Origin: an uncultured Prevotellaceae bacterium | GTDB taxonomy: Bacteria > Bacteroidota > Bacteroidia > Bacteroidales > Bacteroidaceae | Assembly (NCBI GenBank): GCA_947168395.1 | Contig: CAMVLT010000013.1 | Location: forward strand, 1-64,000 | DNA: 64,000 nt | Reading direction: 5' to 3' | Shown: piece after piece, positions 37,655 through 45,238 of the stretch | Layout of the letters: each line of letters begins with the position of its first letter | Numbering within the stretch: position 1 is the stretch's first letter | Translations under genes and position numbers: made by a program | Notes under the pieces: model-generated | The model's input: the letters and a program-made list of their open reading frames with translations, nothing else | The model's database searches: none | Told to the model about the DNA's origin: nothing

Positions 37655-37700
37655 GGTTTACAAACGGTTTACAAATGATTTGTAAACCCAGTTTACACGC
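37655..37700. promoter_or_regulatory. Candidate operator cluster upstream of the GLPGLI operon
   Basis: Two direct copies of GGTTTACAAA(C/T) at 37655-37665 and 37666-37676 are followed by the palindrome TTGTAAAC-CCA-GTTTACAC (37680-37698). The 25 bp at 37676-37700 match 45179-45203 at 23 positions. The cluster starts 32 bp upstream of the -7 box, a position where an activator would bind. Confidence 0.55.
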
Positions 37701-37734
37701 TGCCTGAAGGACAATTGGTGCCTTTAGAAATAGT

Positions 37735-37760
37735 TGGAGGGCGCATCGCTGCGGCCTCCA
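37735..37760 (-). terminator. Weak hairpin downstream of the 1057-residue barrel gene
   Basis: TGGAGG (37735-37740) and CCTCCA (37755-37760) flank a GC-rich loop 17 bp past the stop. There is no T run after it on the minus strand, so this is a tentative call. Confidence 0.3.
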
Positions 37761-37776
37761 GCCTTACCCGGGTCTA

Positions 37777-40700
37777 CTACTTTTTACTAACTTTACTCTT
37801 CGGCTGCTTGTTCAGCCGGTAGATGATATGGAACAATGTATAGCGGGGCATGACGTTGGTGTAGGTCTCAGTGCGCCCCTGGGCATTGAGGGTTCGGGTG
37901 ACGTTGCTGAGCTGACCAAGGAGGTCGAAGCCGTCGACGACAAAGAGGAGATTACCCTTGAAGAAGGGTCGCGAGAGGCGAGCATTCCAGACGAGGTCGC
38001 TGGTGTTCAGGTTTTCGTCGGCATAGCCGGTGCGGCTGTAGAGGCCGAGGTCGGTGCTGAGGTCGAGCTTCCACGGTAGCTTCAGGATGGCTGAGAGAGA
38101 GGTGCGACAGGTGAAGGCGTGGAAGTCTTGGAAGTCGGGGCGTGTGCCGGTGAGGCGTTCCCATGTGGGCTGACAGGTGAGTTCGAGGTGATGACGGCCG
38201 ATGTCGGCCTTGAAGGTGGGGGTGAGGGAGAGGGCAAGGCGGCGGACTATAGACTCTCCCCTCGCCCTCCCTGTGAGGGAGGGAGCAGTTACTTCTGGGG
38301 TTGGGGATTTCAAATCCCCTCCAACTATCCCTATCAGGTCGACGCTTTGGGCGTAGGTGATGTGGAAGGGGATGTCGAGGTTCAGCTTCTTTGTGGAGTC
38401 GAGGCTGCAGTGGAAGGTGTAGCCGCCGTCGGTGGTCCAGTTGCCGTCGACGTTCTCCGGGCGGTAGGTGCGCACGCCAGTCTGCGGGTCGTAGACGTAG
38501 CCCATGGCAATGGCGTTGTAGGTGCGCTGGTAGCCCCATTCCAGGTAGTGATAGGAGAGCTTCTTTCTGTAGACGCCATTGATTTTGAACTCAGGGGTGA
38601 CGGCTGTGCGCAGGTTGGGGTTACCCAGCCGGATGTTCATTGGGTCGGTATCGTCGCGCAGGTCGATGCGTTGCTCCAAGTCGGGCAAGTCCGTCTGCAC
38701 GCCTAAGGTCAAGCCAATCTGATGGCCGCCTTTGAGGTCGAGATAAGTCCAGTCGGCCATAGAGATGGTGAAGGCAGTTCGGCAGAGGGTGGTGTCGATG
38801 CGGCCACGCTGATAGTCGAGATGTTGGCTGCGCAGGCTGACATTGCCGTTAAGGAGCGTCCATATCTTTCCGTAGCTCTTTTCATCGAACGCGTAGCCGA
38901 GGTTGACGTCCAGCTTATGGCGGTCTTCGGTGGAGCGGCTGTCGAAGCTGTTGCGGCTGTCCATCACCTGCTGGTATTCGCTGACGGAGGGAAGTTGGGC
39001 GATGTCCTCGGGCTGACGGTCGAGGTGGTCGAGGAGATAGAGCGTCGAACGGCGGTGGCGCCAGTCGTGTGCAAACTCGTAGGTGGTGAAGAGCGAGCGC
39101 CAACCTTTGCCCAAGGGGATGTTGTAGCCCACGGTGGCGTTGATGCTGCCGCTGCGGTCGGGGTGGTTGTCGGTGAAGTGGTGGAGGGAGGTGGAGGGCT
39201 GCTGTGATACAGCAGCATACTGGACAGACTGGCGGTTGAAGAGGTGCTCGTTGCGGTCGTTGTAGGTGATGTAGGCTCCGAGGCGCAGGTTCTCGTTAGA
39301 GTGCGGAATCTTGATGGTGGCGCCACCGCCGAACGTGCCCTCCAGCGAATGGCCGTTGCCGACGCCCTGCCGCAGGATGCTGTTGACCAGCGTGTCGCGC
39401 AGGTTGAGGCGTGAGGACGTGGGACTGTAGAGCTGGTCGAGCAGCTGGCGGCTGACGTCGGCGACGGGCGCGTTGAAGGTGGCCGATGCCAGGTCGGAGG
39501 TATGGTCGAAGCGGTGATACTTCAGGTTGGGGCTGATGTGCCAGCGCACGTTCTTGTGGTTGCGGTAGAAGTCCTGATAGGTAGTGAGCCGCAGGTCGTC
39601 GTTGCGTCGGCTGCTGAAGCTGTGGTCGTAGGTGTCGCCCGTCGGCAGGTAGTTCTGTCGCACGGTGCGCGTCTCGCCCTCCGTGTGCTGGTGGTTGACG
39701 GCGGCATCGGCATGAAACTCCCACCGCTTGTTGCGGTCGCTGACGTTGAAGTAGATGTCGGCCCTCTCCGTGCGGCGCAGGTTGTTGGTCGCGCCGCGCT
39801 GCCAGCTGTCGTTGTCTCCCGGTCGGCTGTCATCGTCCAAATTGTTGGCATTGGCCGAGATGCCCAGCTGCGAGAAGTCGGTGTGGCGCATGGCGAAGAG
39901 GCGGGCTATGTAGCGAGCCCCCTCCGAACCTCCCCCCATAGGGGAGGCTCCTGCCTCCACGTTGGCTATCCATCCTATCATGTACTCCTTCTTCAGCCGC
40001 ACGTCGATGACATAGCGCTGCGAGTGCTCGTCCTTGATGCCGAGCCACTCGTTCTCGTCGGTCTGCTTATTGTAGATGGCGATGTCCTTCACGGTGTAGG
40101 CGGGCAGGTTCTCGAGCATCAGCTTGCGGTCGTGGCTGAAGAACTGCTTGCCGTTGAGCAGCAGGTCATCGACGAACTTGCCGTTGTGGTAAATGCGCCC
40201 GTCGCGCTTCAGTTCCACGCCCGGCAGCTGACCGATGAGGGCGTCGAGCATCGACCCCTCGGCCAGGATGAAGGCATCGGCATTATATATTAAGGTATCG
40301 CCACGGTAGTAGAACTTCACCTTCGAGGCCGTAACCACCACCTCCTGTAGCATGGTGGACTGCGGTGCTAAGTAGAACGGTGGCAGTCCCCGCTCGTGCT
40401 CGCGCCTGCCGATGCGATCCAGCTTGTAGTCCACGTATGTAGTCTTGAAACCGACATGGCTGATGCGGAAGATATACTTGGCGGGCATTGCCGGCACGTC
40501 GAAAGAGAACTCACTGGTCTCCCAGTCAAACCCTTCAGCATACCAGTGCTGGCGGGCTTCCTTCTGTGCGATGACGGTGCTGTCGGCACTGAGCAGCGTC
40601 ACGTTAGCGCCGATGAGGGGCTTATGGGCGCGGATGTCCTGCACCTCGCCTTTTAGCGCCAACCTACGTACCGCCTTCCCCCTTTTGTACTGCACATTGA

Positions 40701-40950
40701 TGCGCTTTCCGTGTACCTTTACTTTCACGGGCAGGCCCTTGCACACCTTGCGGACGGCATCGACGGTATGAAGGCCGTCAGTCTTTTCCGCCGTGTACAG
40801 GCTGTCGAGGCCGTTGCTCTCGATATTGATAGCGTATTCCGACTGGCTCTGTTCTATGGTCTTCAAGGCAGAGATAAGTGGGATGGCGTTCTGTGCTACG
40901 ACAATCTGCGCTACCCAGAGCAAGGCTATGATGATGATTTGTCTCTTCAT
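37777..40950 (-). CDS. Outer-membrane barrel with N-terminal STN domain (paralogue 2)
   Basis: 1057 residues: a signal peptide (1-19), an STN (secretin/TonB short N-terminal) domain (about 25-92), a carboxypeptidase-like domain (about 97-185), a plug-like domain (FYYRGDTLIYNADAF, LIGQLPGVELK) and a C-terminal barrel. STN domains in receptors contact anti-sigma proteins of the FecR type; the anti-sigma gene lies upstream in this run. Two in-frame palindromic elements contribute residues about 332-346 (ASPMGGGSEGA) and 872-900 (TAPSLTGRARGES). It follows paralogue 1 by 7 bp. Confidence 0.82.
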   Translation of the reverse strand: MKRQIIIIALLWVAQIVVAQNAIPLISALKTIEQSQSEYAINIESNGLDSLYTAEKTDGLHTVDAVRKVCKGLPVKVKVHGKRINVQYKRGKAVRRLALKGEVQDIRAHKPLIGANVTLLSADSTVIAQKEARQHWYAEGFDWETSEFSFDVPAMPAKYIFRISHVGFKTTYVDYKLDRIGRREHERGLPPFYLAPQSTMLQEVVVTASKVKFYYRGDTLIYNADAFILAEGSMLDALIGQLPGVELKRDGRIYHNGKFVDDLLLNGKQFFSHDRKLMLENLPAYTVKDIAIYNKQTDENEWLGIKDEHSQRYVIDVRLKKEYMIGWIANVEAGASPMGGGSEGARYIARLFAMRHTDFSQLGISANANNLDDDSRPGDNDSWQRGATNNLRRTERADIYFNVSDRNKRWEFHADAAVNHQHTEGETRTVRQNYLPTGDTYDHSFSSRRNDDLRLTTYQDFYRNHKNVRWHISPNLKYHRFDHTSDLASATFNAPVADVSRQLLDQLYSPTSSRLNLRDTLVNSILRQGVGNGHSLEGTFGGGATIKIPHSNENLRLGAYITYNDRNEHLFNRQSVQYAAVSQQPSTSLHHFTDNHPDRSGSINATVGYNIPLGKGWRSLFTTYEFAHDWRHRRSTLYLLDHLDRQPEDIAQLPSVSEYQQVMDSRNSFDSRSTEDRHKLDVNLGYAFDEKSYGKIWTLLNGNVSLRSQHLDYQRGRIDTTLCRTAFTISMADWTYLDLKGGHQIGLTLGVQTDLPDLEQRIDLRDDTDPMNIRLGNPNLRTAVTPEFKINGVYRKKLSYHYLEWGYQRTYNAIAMGYVYDPQTGVRTYRPENVDGNWTTDGGYTFHCSLDSTKKLNLDIPFHITYAQSVDLIGIVGGDLKSPTPEVTAPSLTGRARGESIVRRLALSLTPTFKADIGRHHLELTCQPTWERLTGTRPDFQDFHAFTCRTSLSAILKLPWKLDLSTDLGLYSRTGYADENLNTSDLVWNARLSRPFFKGNLLFVVDGFDLLGQLSNVTRTLNAQGRTETYTNVMPRYTLFHIIYRLNKQPKSKVSKK
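38253..38320. repeat. GC-rich palindromic element, in frame (subfamily 1)
   Basis: Holds the palindrome CCCTCCCTGTGAGGGAGGG (38265-38283) and a second one, GGGGATTTCAAATCCCC (38303-38319). On the coding strand it reads VTAPSLTGRARGES. The stretch around GTAACTGCTCCC is shared with 44252-44300 over about 38 bp, with two one-base indels. Confidence 0.75.
39918..39958. repeat. GC-rich palindromic element, in frame (subfamily 2)
   Basis: CCTCCCCCCATAGGGGAGG pairs with itself. It is similar to the element at 30753-30790 and is translated as GASPMGGGSEGA near residues 334-345 of the 1057-residue barrel. Confidence 0.6.
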
Positions 40951-40957
40951 GTTCCTG

Positions 40958-43900
40958 TTATTTCTTTTTCGGGTTCTTATTGAAGTGATACACCAGATGC
41001 GCCATGACGTAGTGCGGCAGGGAGCGGTACCTGGTTACGATTCGTCCCTGGGCGTTGATGTCGTACTGTGTGGAGGACAGCTGGTGCAGCAGGTCGAAGG
41101 CTTCGATGCGGGCGATGAGCTTGCCCTTGAACAGGGGCTGGCTGACGGAGGCGTTCAGCACGAAGTCGTCGGTGTTCAGTTCGCTGCTGCCATATCCGCG
41201 ACGGCTGTACATAGTGCCGTCGGCTACAAAGGAAGTCTTGGTGGGCGACAGCGTGTAGTAGCCTTCTAAGCCATAGTGGTATTCGAGGGCGTTGAGGGTA
41301 GAATGATTCATCATGTTGCCCTCACTGCGCCGCCAGTTAATATAGCCCACGGCACGGATGTTGAGGCTTTTGCGGTTGAAACGGATGTTGGCACCACTGT
41401 TGAGTCCGAGGGTGTTCACGGTGTTGACGCGGCTCTCCGTATCGCCCTCCAGCATAGCGTGGTCCTTGGCGTGGTCCCACAGGGCACCTGCGCTGACGTG
41501 CCATGTCCAGTAGCGCTTCTCGCCGATGCTTCGGTCGATACCGGCGTTGGCGAAGGCCCCCCAGGCTCCACTGACGTTCATCGGTTTGTAGGTATAGACG
41601 CCAGTGGCAGGGTTGTAGGTCAACGACTGCGCCACGTCGCGGTGATGGTAGTTGAAGGAGGCAGAGAGGTGATACATCGCTTTGTTCCGCCCCGCGTGGT
41701 CGTAGTACTCGGCACTGACTTTGGTGACAGCCGAGGGTTTCAGGTCGGGGTTGCCTAACTTCACGATGAGCGGCTGGCTATTATCGTAGATGTTGATGCG
41801 ATCCATCAAGAGGGTGCGCTCCTGATGAAATTCGGTATGGAACCTAACGTCGCGCAGTCCGCCTTTCCACACGTTGCGGTAGTCAAAGCTGAAGTTTGGC
41901 ACAAACACGGTCTGGCGGGCCAACGTGTCGAGCACACCACGCTTATAGTGTAGCCGCTCATATTGCACGGGCAGGCGCAAATAGAGCTGCCACGGCGCAT
42001 AGTCCACCTTCATGTGAAAGTCAGGGTGCGTATAGTAGGCTTTCTTCACTAGCATGACGACGAGGTTGTTGGTCCAGTCAAAGCCTCGGCTGTCGTAGGA
42101 GTTCCTTGGGTCGGTGATGGCCGTAAGGGCATCTATCTGCGAGGGGAGCAGCAGTGTGTCAGGATGATAGAGGTAATCGCGGTTGTGCTGACTGCGGATG
42201 TCGAAGAAGTCGGTGAGGTTGACGTAGAAGTCCTTGGCTATCTCTTTGGCACTGCCCACATGTGCCACGCCCCACGTGCTGCGGTTGAAGAGGTCGTTGG
42301 AGTTATGCTGGGTTTGGCTCGACGGGGTAACCGTCGAGCACGGCGACTGGGTGGCTGAGGTGTAGCGGTGGGCTTGCCGGGTTTCGTCGTTGTCGTGCTC
42401 TGCCTTGGCGTAGAACGAAATGTTTTGTTTCTTCTCTTTGTTGATGTTGAACGAACCCTGTACCTCTACATAGCCGCTCCAGGCTCTGCCCTCGCTCATT
42501 CCGACGGTGCGCTGCGAAACGGTCAACGAATCGTTCCATTCGTCGAAGGCAGTGTTGAACGAGCCGTCACGCTTGGCGTAGTCGAAATGGGCAACGGCAT
42601 ACAGATACATCGGTTTGGTCAGCGTGAAGGCGTTGTTCAGCGTCAGCTTCCGGTTGCCCGTTCGGTGGAACGATTCCGAAAGCGACGTGGGCTTGAGACC
42701 TTCGAGAAACCGCTCCCGGCGCTGGCTCATGGTCTGCTCGTCGGCGGAGGACGCGTAGTCCGCCCGCAGCGTCTCTTTTATGACGTCGCCTGCGGAGTGG
42801 TAGTTGATTTCCGCCCCCACGCTGCGCGTCGTGGTCAGCGACTGAGGCTGGCGGGCCGGACTCCACTGGCCCGACTGCCCTATGTGGCGCTGCTCGTTCA
42901 CGTTGTTGGCATTGCCCACCAAGGTCAGTCGCAGCCGATCGGTGAAGCCGAGGAGGAACCCGCGCCCCAGCCACCGGTCGTGGGTGCCAGCGGCCCCTTC
43001 CACATTACCGATATAGCCCTGATTGTATTCGTTTTTCAGGTTCACGTCCATGACATAGCTTCGCGGCTCCACGTCATATCCCAAGGCCGCACTCCTGTCT
43101 GTCTGCTTCTCATATACCTTCAGGTTCTTCACCGTGTAGTAGGGCAGATTCTCCATCAGCACCTTTTTATTGCCGCCGAAGAACGTGCGTGAGCCAAGCA
43201 GCAGTTCGTCCACCTTGCGTCCGTTGACGAATATCTCGCCCTGGTCGTTCATCGTCACGCCCGGCAGCTGGCGTATCAGGTCGTCGAGCATCGAGCCTTC
43301 AGGCAGGTTGAAGGCCGTGGCATCGTAGACCAGTGTGTCACCTCGCCAGAAGAACTTTACCCTGGTGGCCGTCACCACCACCTCCTTCAGGTTGATGTTC
43401 CTCATCTTGTGCATCTTTAGCGTAGGCATCTGTACGTCCTCTCTCTCCGTGGCCGCAACGCTCACCCGCTTCCACACATCGTCGTAGCCCTTCAGCCGGG
43501 CCCGCACCAAGTACTCACGGCCCGGTCGCACCGGCGCAACGAACTGTGACATCACGAGGCGCTCGCTGCCATTGTAAAAACGTATCATAGATGCTGAGTC
43601 AACGACCACCGCGCTGTCCGTCGTGAATACCGACACCCGTGCGTCGGGCAGCGGCATCTTCAGGAAGCCGTCTTCCACCGGTCCCACGAGGCTTACCTTT
43701 TCCACGGCAGGCCGCCAGCCCCGCTTGGCCTGAACGGTGATGAGGCGTCCCTGCTGTTTCACCTTGACGGGCAGCTTCTTGCAAACCTTTCTCACGGCTT
43801 CGGGCACGGTGAGGTTTCTCACCTTAGCGGAGGTTTGTAGCTTGTCGAGACCGTCGGAGAGGATGGTGATGGTGTACTCCTGCTGTCCCAGCTCAATAGT

Positions 43901-44005
43901 GCGCAGGGCCTCGGTGAGCACGGTGTTGTGGAAATCGTGGCTGACCTGTGCTCGTGCGCCGCTGAATGACAAATATAAAAGAATAAATAAGAGTAGCCGT
44001 TTCAT
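40958..44005 (-). CDS. Outer-membrane barrel with N-terminal STN domain (paralogue 1)
   Basis: 1015 residues from ATG 44005; a GTG at 44014 would add three residues but overlaps the anti-sigma stop. In order: signal peptide (to about 20), STN domain (about 26-92), carboxypeptidase-like domain (about 97-185), plug-like region (FFWRGDTLVYDATAFNL, LIRQLPGVTMND) and a barrel. Paralogue 2 has the same domain order. The position directly after the sigma and anti-sigma genes suggests it senses or takes up the inducing ligand. Confidence 0.82.
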   Translation of the reverse strand: MKRLLLFILLYLSFSGARAQVSHDFHNTVLTEALRTIELGQQEYTITILSDGLDKLQTSAKVRNLTVPEAVRKVCKKLPVKVKQQGRLITVQAKRGWRPAVEKVSLVGPVEDGFLKMPLPDARVSVFTTDSAVVVDSASMIRFYNGSERLVMSQFVAPVRPGREYLVRARLKGYDDVWKRVSVAATEREDVQMPTLKMHKMRNINLKEVVVTATRVKFFWRGDTLVYDATAFNLPEGSMLDDLIRQLPGVTMNDQGEIFVNGRKVDELLLGSRTFFGGNKKVLMENLPYYTVKNLKVYEKQTDRSAALGYDVEPRSYVMDVNLKNEYNQGYIGNVEGAAGTHDRWLGRGFLLGFTDRLRLTLVGNANNVNEQRHIGQSGQWSPARQPQSLTTTRSVGAEINYHSAGDVIKETLRADYASSADEQTMSQRRERFLEGLKPTSLSESFHRTGNRKLTLNNAFTLTKPMYLYAVAHFDYAKRDGSFNTAFDEWNDSLTVSQRTVGMSEGRAWSGYVEVQGSFNINKEKKQNISFYAKAEHDNDETRQAHRYTSATQSPCSTVTPSSQTQHNSNDLFNRSTWGVAHVGSAKEIAKDFYVNLTDFFDIRSQHNRDYLYHPDTLLLPSQIDALTAITDPRNSYDSRGFDWTNNLVVMLVKKAYYTHPDFHMKVDYAPWQLYLRLPVQYERLHYKRGVLDTLARQTVFVPNFSFDYRNVWKGGLRDVRFHTEFHQERTLLMDRINIYDNSQPLIVKLGNPDLKPSAVTKVSAEYYDHAGRNKAMYHLSASFNYHHRDVAQSLTYNPATGVYTYKPMNVSGAWGAFANAGIDRSIGEKRYWTWHVSAGALWDHAKDHAMLEGDTESRVNTVNTLGLNSGANIRFNRKSLNIRAVGYINWRRSEGNMMNHSTLNALEYHYGLEGYYTLSPTKTSFVADGTMYSRRGYGSSELNTDDFVLNASVSQPLFKGKLIARIEAFDLLHQLSSTQYDINAQGRIVTRYRSLPHYVMAHLVYHFNKNPKKK

Positions 44006-44010
44006 AACTA

Positions 44011-44601
44011 TCACATACTAACTTTATCTTCAGCGGTCTCTACGAAGATGGTGTCGCGCTGCAAGGTCAGGCTAAGTCCGTCGAACAGGTTCAGACCGTC
44101 GATGAAGTCGGAGAGCGGCCTGTCAGGATCCCACGTCATGATGAACTTCATGCCTTTGGCCTCCTCGTCGCGGAAGCTGACAGCCTTGCCGTAGTGGGCC
44201 GAGACGACGGTGAGGATGCTGTCGAGGCGCACGTCGTCGAAACGGAGGGACGACCCACCCCCTTGCCCCTCCCTGTGAGGGAGGGGAGCAGTTACCTGTG
44301 CCGATTGGGGCGAATCCGTATGGGAAGATATGATACGTGGAATGATTGCCCAAGCCAATCCACAAAGTAGGACTGCACCGAGAAAGACAGCGGCAATTCG
44401 GAATCTCTGCCTCAGCTGTAGCCACTTCACGCTCGAGGGTTCTTGCTGAGGCTTCTGGTAAAGCTTCTTGCAGTCGGCCATCACGTCGTAGGCCTTTCGC
44501 ACTTCTTCGTCCGAGAGCAGTTCCTGCAACTGTGCCTCGGTCATGGCTTCCGGCTCGTCCATCAGCCGCAGCAGCTTCAATAGTTTGTCGTTCGTCTCCA
44601 T
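44011..44601 (-). CDS. Short FecR-type anti-sigma factor (DUF4974, no FecR core)
   Basis: 196 residues: a cytoplasmic helical part (1-66), one membrane helix (about 69-90), a linker and a C-terminal DUF4974/STN-like domain (about 120-190, FDDVRLDSILTVVSAHYG). Typical FecR-type regulators have a further FecR domain of about 95 residues between helix and DUF4974; here that place holds the translated palindromic element (102-118, VTAPLPHREGQGGGSS). It probably binds the ECF sigma factor encoded 4 bp upstream and receives a signal from the STN barrels. Confidence 0.8.
   Translation of the reverse strand: METNDKLLKLLRLMDEPEAMTEAQLQELLSDEEVRKAYDVMADCKKLYQKPQQEPSSVKWLQLRQRFRIAAVFLGAVLLCGLAWAIIPRIISSHTDSPQSAQVTAPLPHREGQGGGSSLRFDDVRLDSILTVVSAHYGKAVSFRDEEAKGMKFIMTWDPDRPLSDFIDGLNLFDGLSLTLQRDTIFVETAEDKVSM
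44252..44300. repeat. GC-rich palindromic element, in frame (subfamily 1)
   Basis: CCCCTCCCTGTGAGGGAGGGG forms a hairpin (about 44266-44286). It matches 38253-38320 but has one extra C and one extra G, so the same DNA is read in another frame (APLPHREGQGGG here, APSLTGRARG there). Confidence 0.75.
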
Positions 44602-44605
44602 GTCG

Positions 44606-45085
44606 TTAATAGTTGAAATGGTTTTTGATTCGTGTTATCGCAGCAACAAGATGCTTGTACACCGCCACCTCGCTGATGCCAAGCTCGGCAGCTATCTCAC
44701 GATACTTCAGTTCCTCGCCGAAGCGGAGCTGGAACACGCGACGCTGAGCCTCGGTCAGTCCTGTCCGGATGAAAGCCTGCAGACGGTCGAGCCGCTCCTT
44801 CTCCTCATCTTCTGTCGCCGTAGGTTGGTCGAGGGCATAGAGATGCGTCACCCGTTCCGTCAGCGTCTTGCGGGCAAGCACGTTTCGACAGCGGTTGCGC
44901 ACGCTCTCACAGAGGTAAGCCAGTTCGCGGCCAGTCTCCACCTCGGGCAAGCGCCTCAGCAGCTCGGCAAAGACTTCGCTCACCACGTCCTCCGCTTCGG
45001 CGGCGTCGTAGAGCATGGCACGAGCCTCGGCCAGCAGTCGGCCATGGTGTTGTCTGAACAGCTTCTCCAGTGTACTCTGATTCAT
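44606..45085 (-). CDS. ECF-type RNA polymerase sigma factor
   Basis: A 159-residue sigma-70 family protein. Region 2 lies at about 8-70 (AEDVVSEVFAELLRRLP) and region 4 at about 105-155, with the helix-turn-helix YREIAAELGISEVAVYKHLV. It is first in the minus-strand run with the anti-sigma factor and the barrels and presumably directs their transcription when the anti-sigma factor lets go. No housekeeping-type -7 box precedes it, which fits self-activation. Confidence 0.9.
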   Translation of the reverse strand: MNQSTLEKLFRQHHGRLLAEARAMLYDAAEAEDVVSEVFAELLRRLPEVETGRELAYLCESVRNRCRNVLARKTLTERVTHLYALDQPTATEDEEKERLDRLQAFIRTGLTEAQRRVFQLRFGEELKYREIAAELGISEVAVYKHLVAAITRIKNHFNY

Positions 45086-45178
45086 CTTTCGTTGCTTACG
45101 TTTTATCTTAGAGACAAACGAATGCTTCGTTTTCCTAACCTAACTATAACGCAAAAAAGCGTTTATTTGGTATAAAAG

Positions 45179-45203
45179 TGATTTGTAAACTCAGTTTACA
45201 AGC
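45179..45203. promoter_or_regulatory. Candidate operator between the ECF gene and the TPR regulator
   Basis: A perfect palindrome TTGTAAACTCAGTTTACAA (45183-45201) lies within a 25-bp stretch that matches the GLPGLI operator at 23 positions. It overlaps the place of the -33 element of the plus-strand promoter (-7 box 45223-45230), where a bound protein could repress, and lies 94 bp upstream of the ECF sigma gene. Confidence 0.6.
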
Positions 45204-45222
45204 CTTTTTCAGGCTTTTTTCG

Positions 45223-45230
45223 TAATTTTG
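45223..45230 (+). promoter_or_regulatory. -7 box of the TPR regulator gene
   Basis: TAATTTTG, only 8 bp before the ATG. The transcript would have a leader of about 5 nt or less, so translation must be leaderless or nearly so. Confidence 0.55.
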
Positions 45231-45238
45231 CAGCAGTT

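Noticed and set aside
30321..44005. Polysaccharide utilisation locus (SusC/SusD)
   Set aside because: No SusD-like lipoprotein or glycoside hydrolase lies in the run, and the barrels have the regulatory-domain/plug layout with GLPGLI partners instead.
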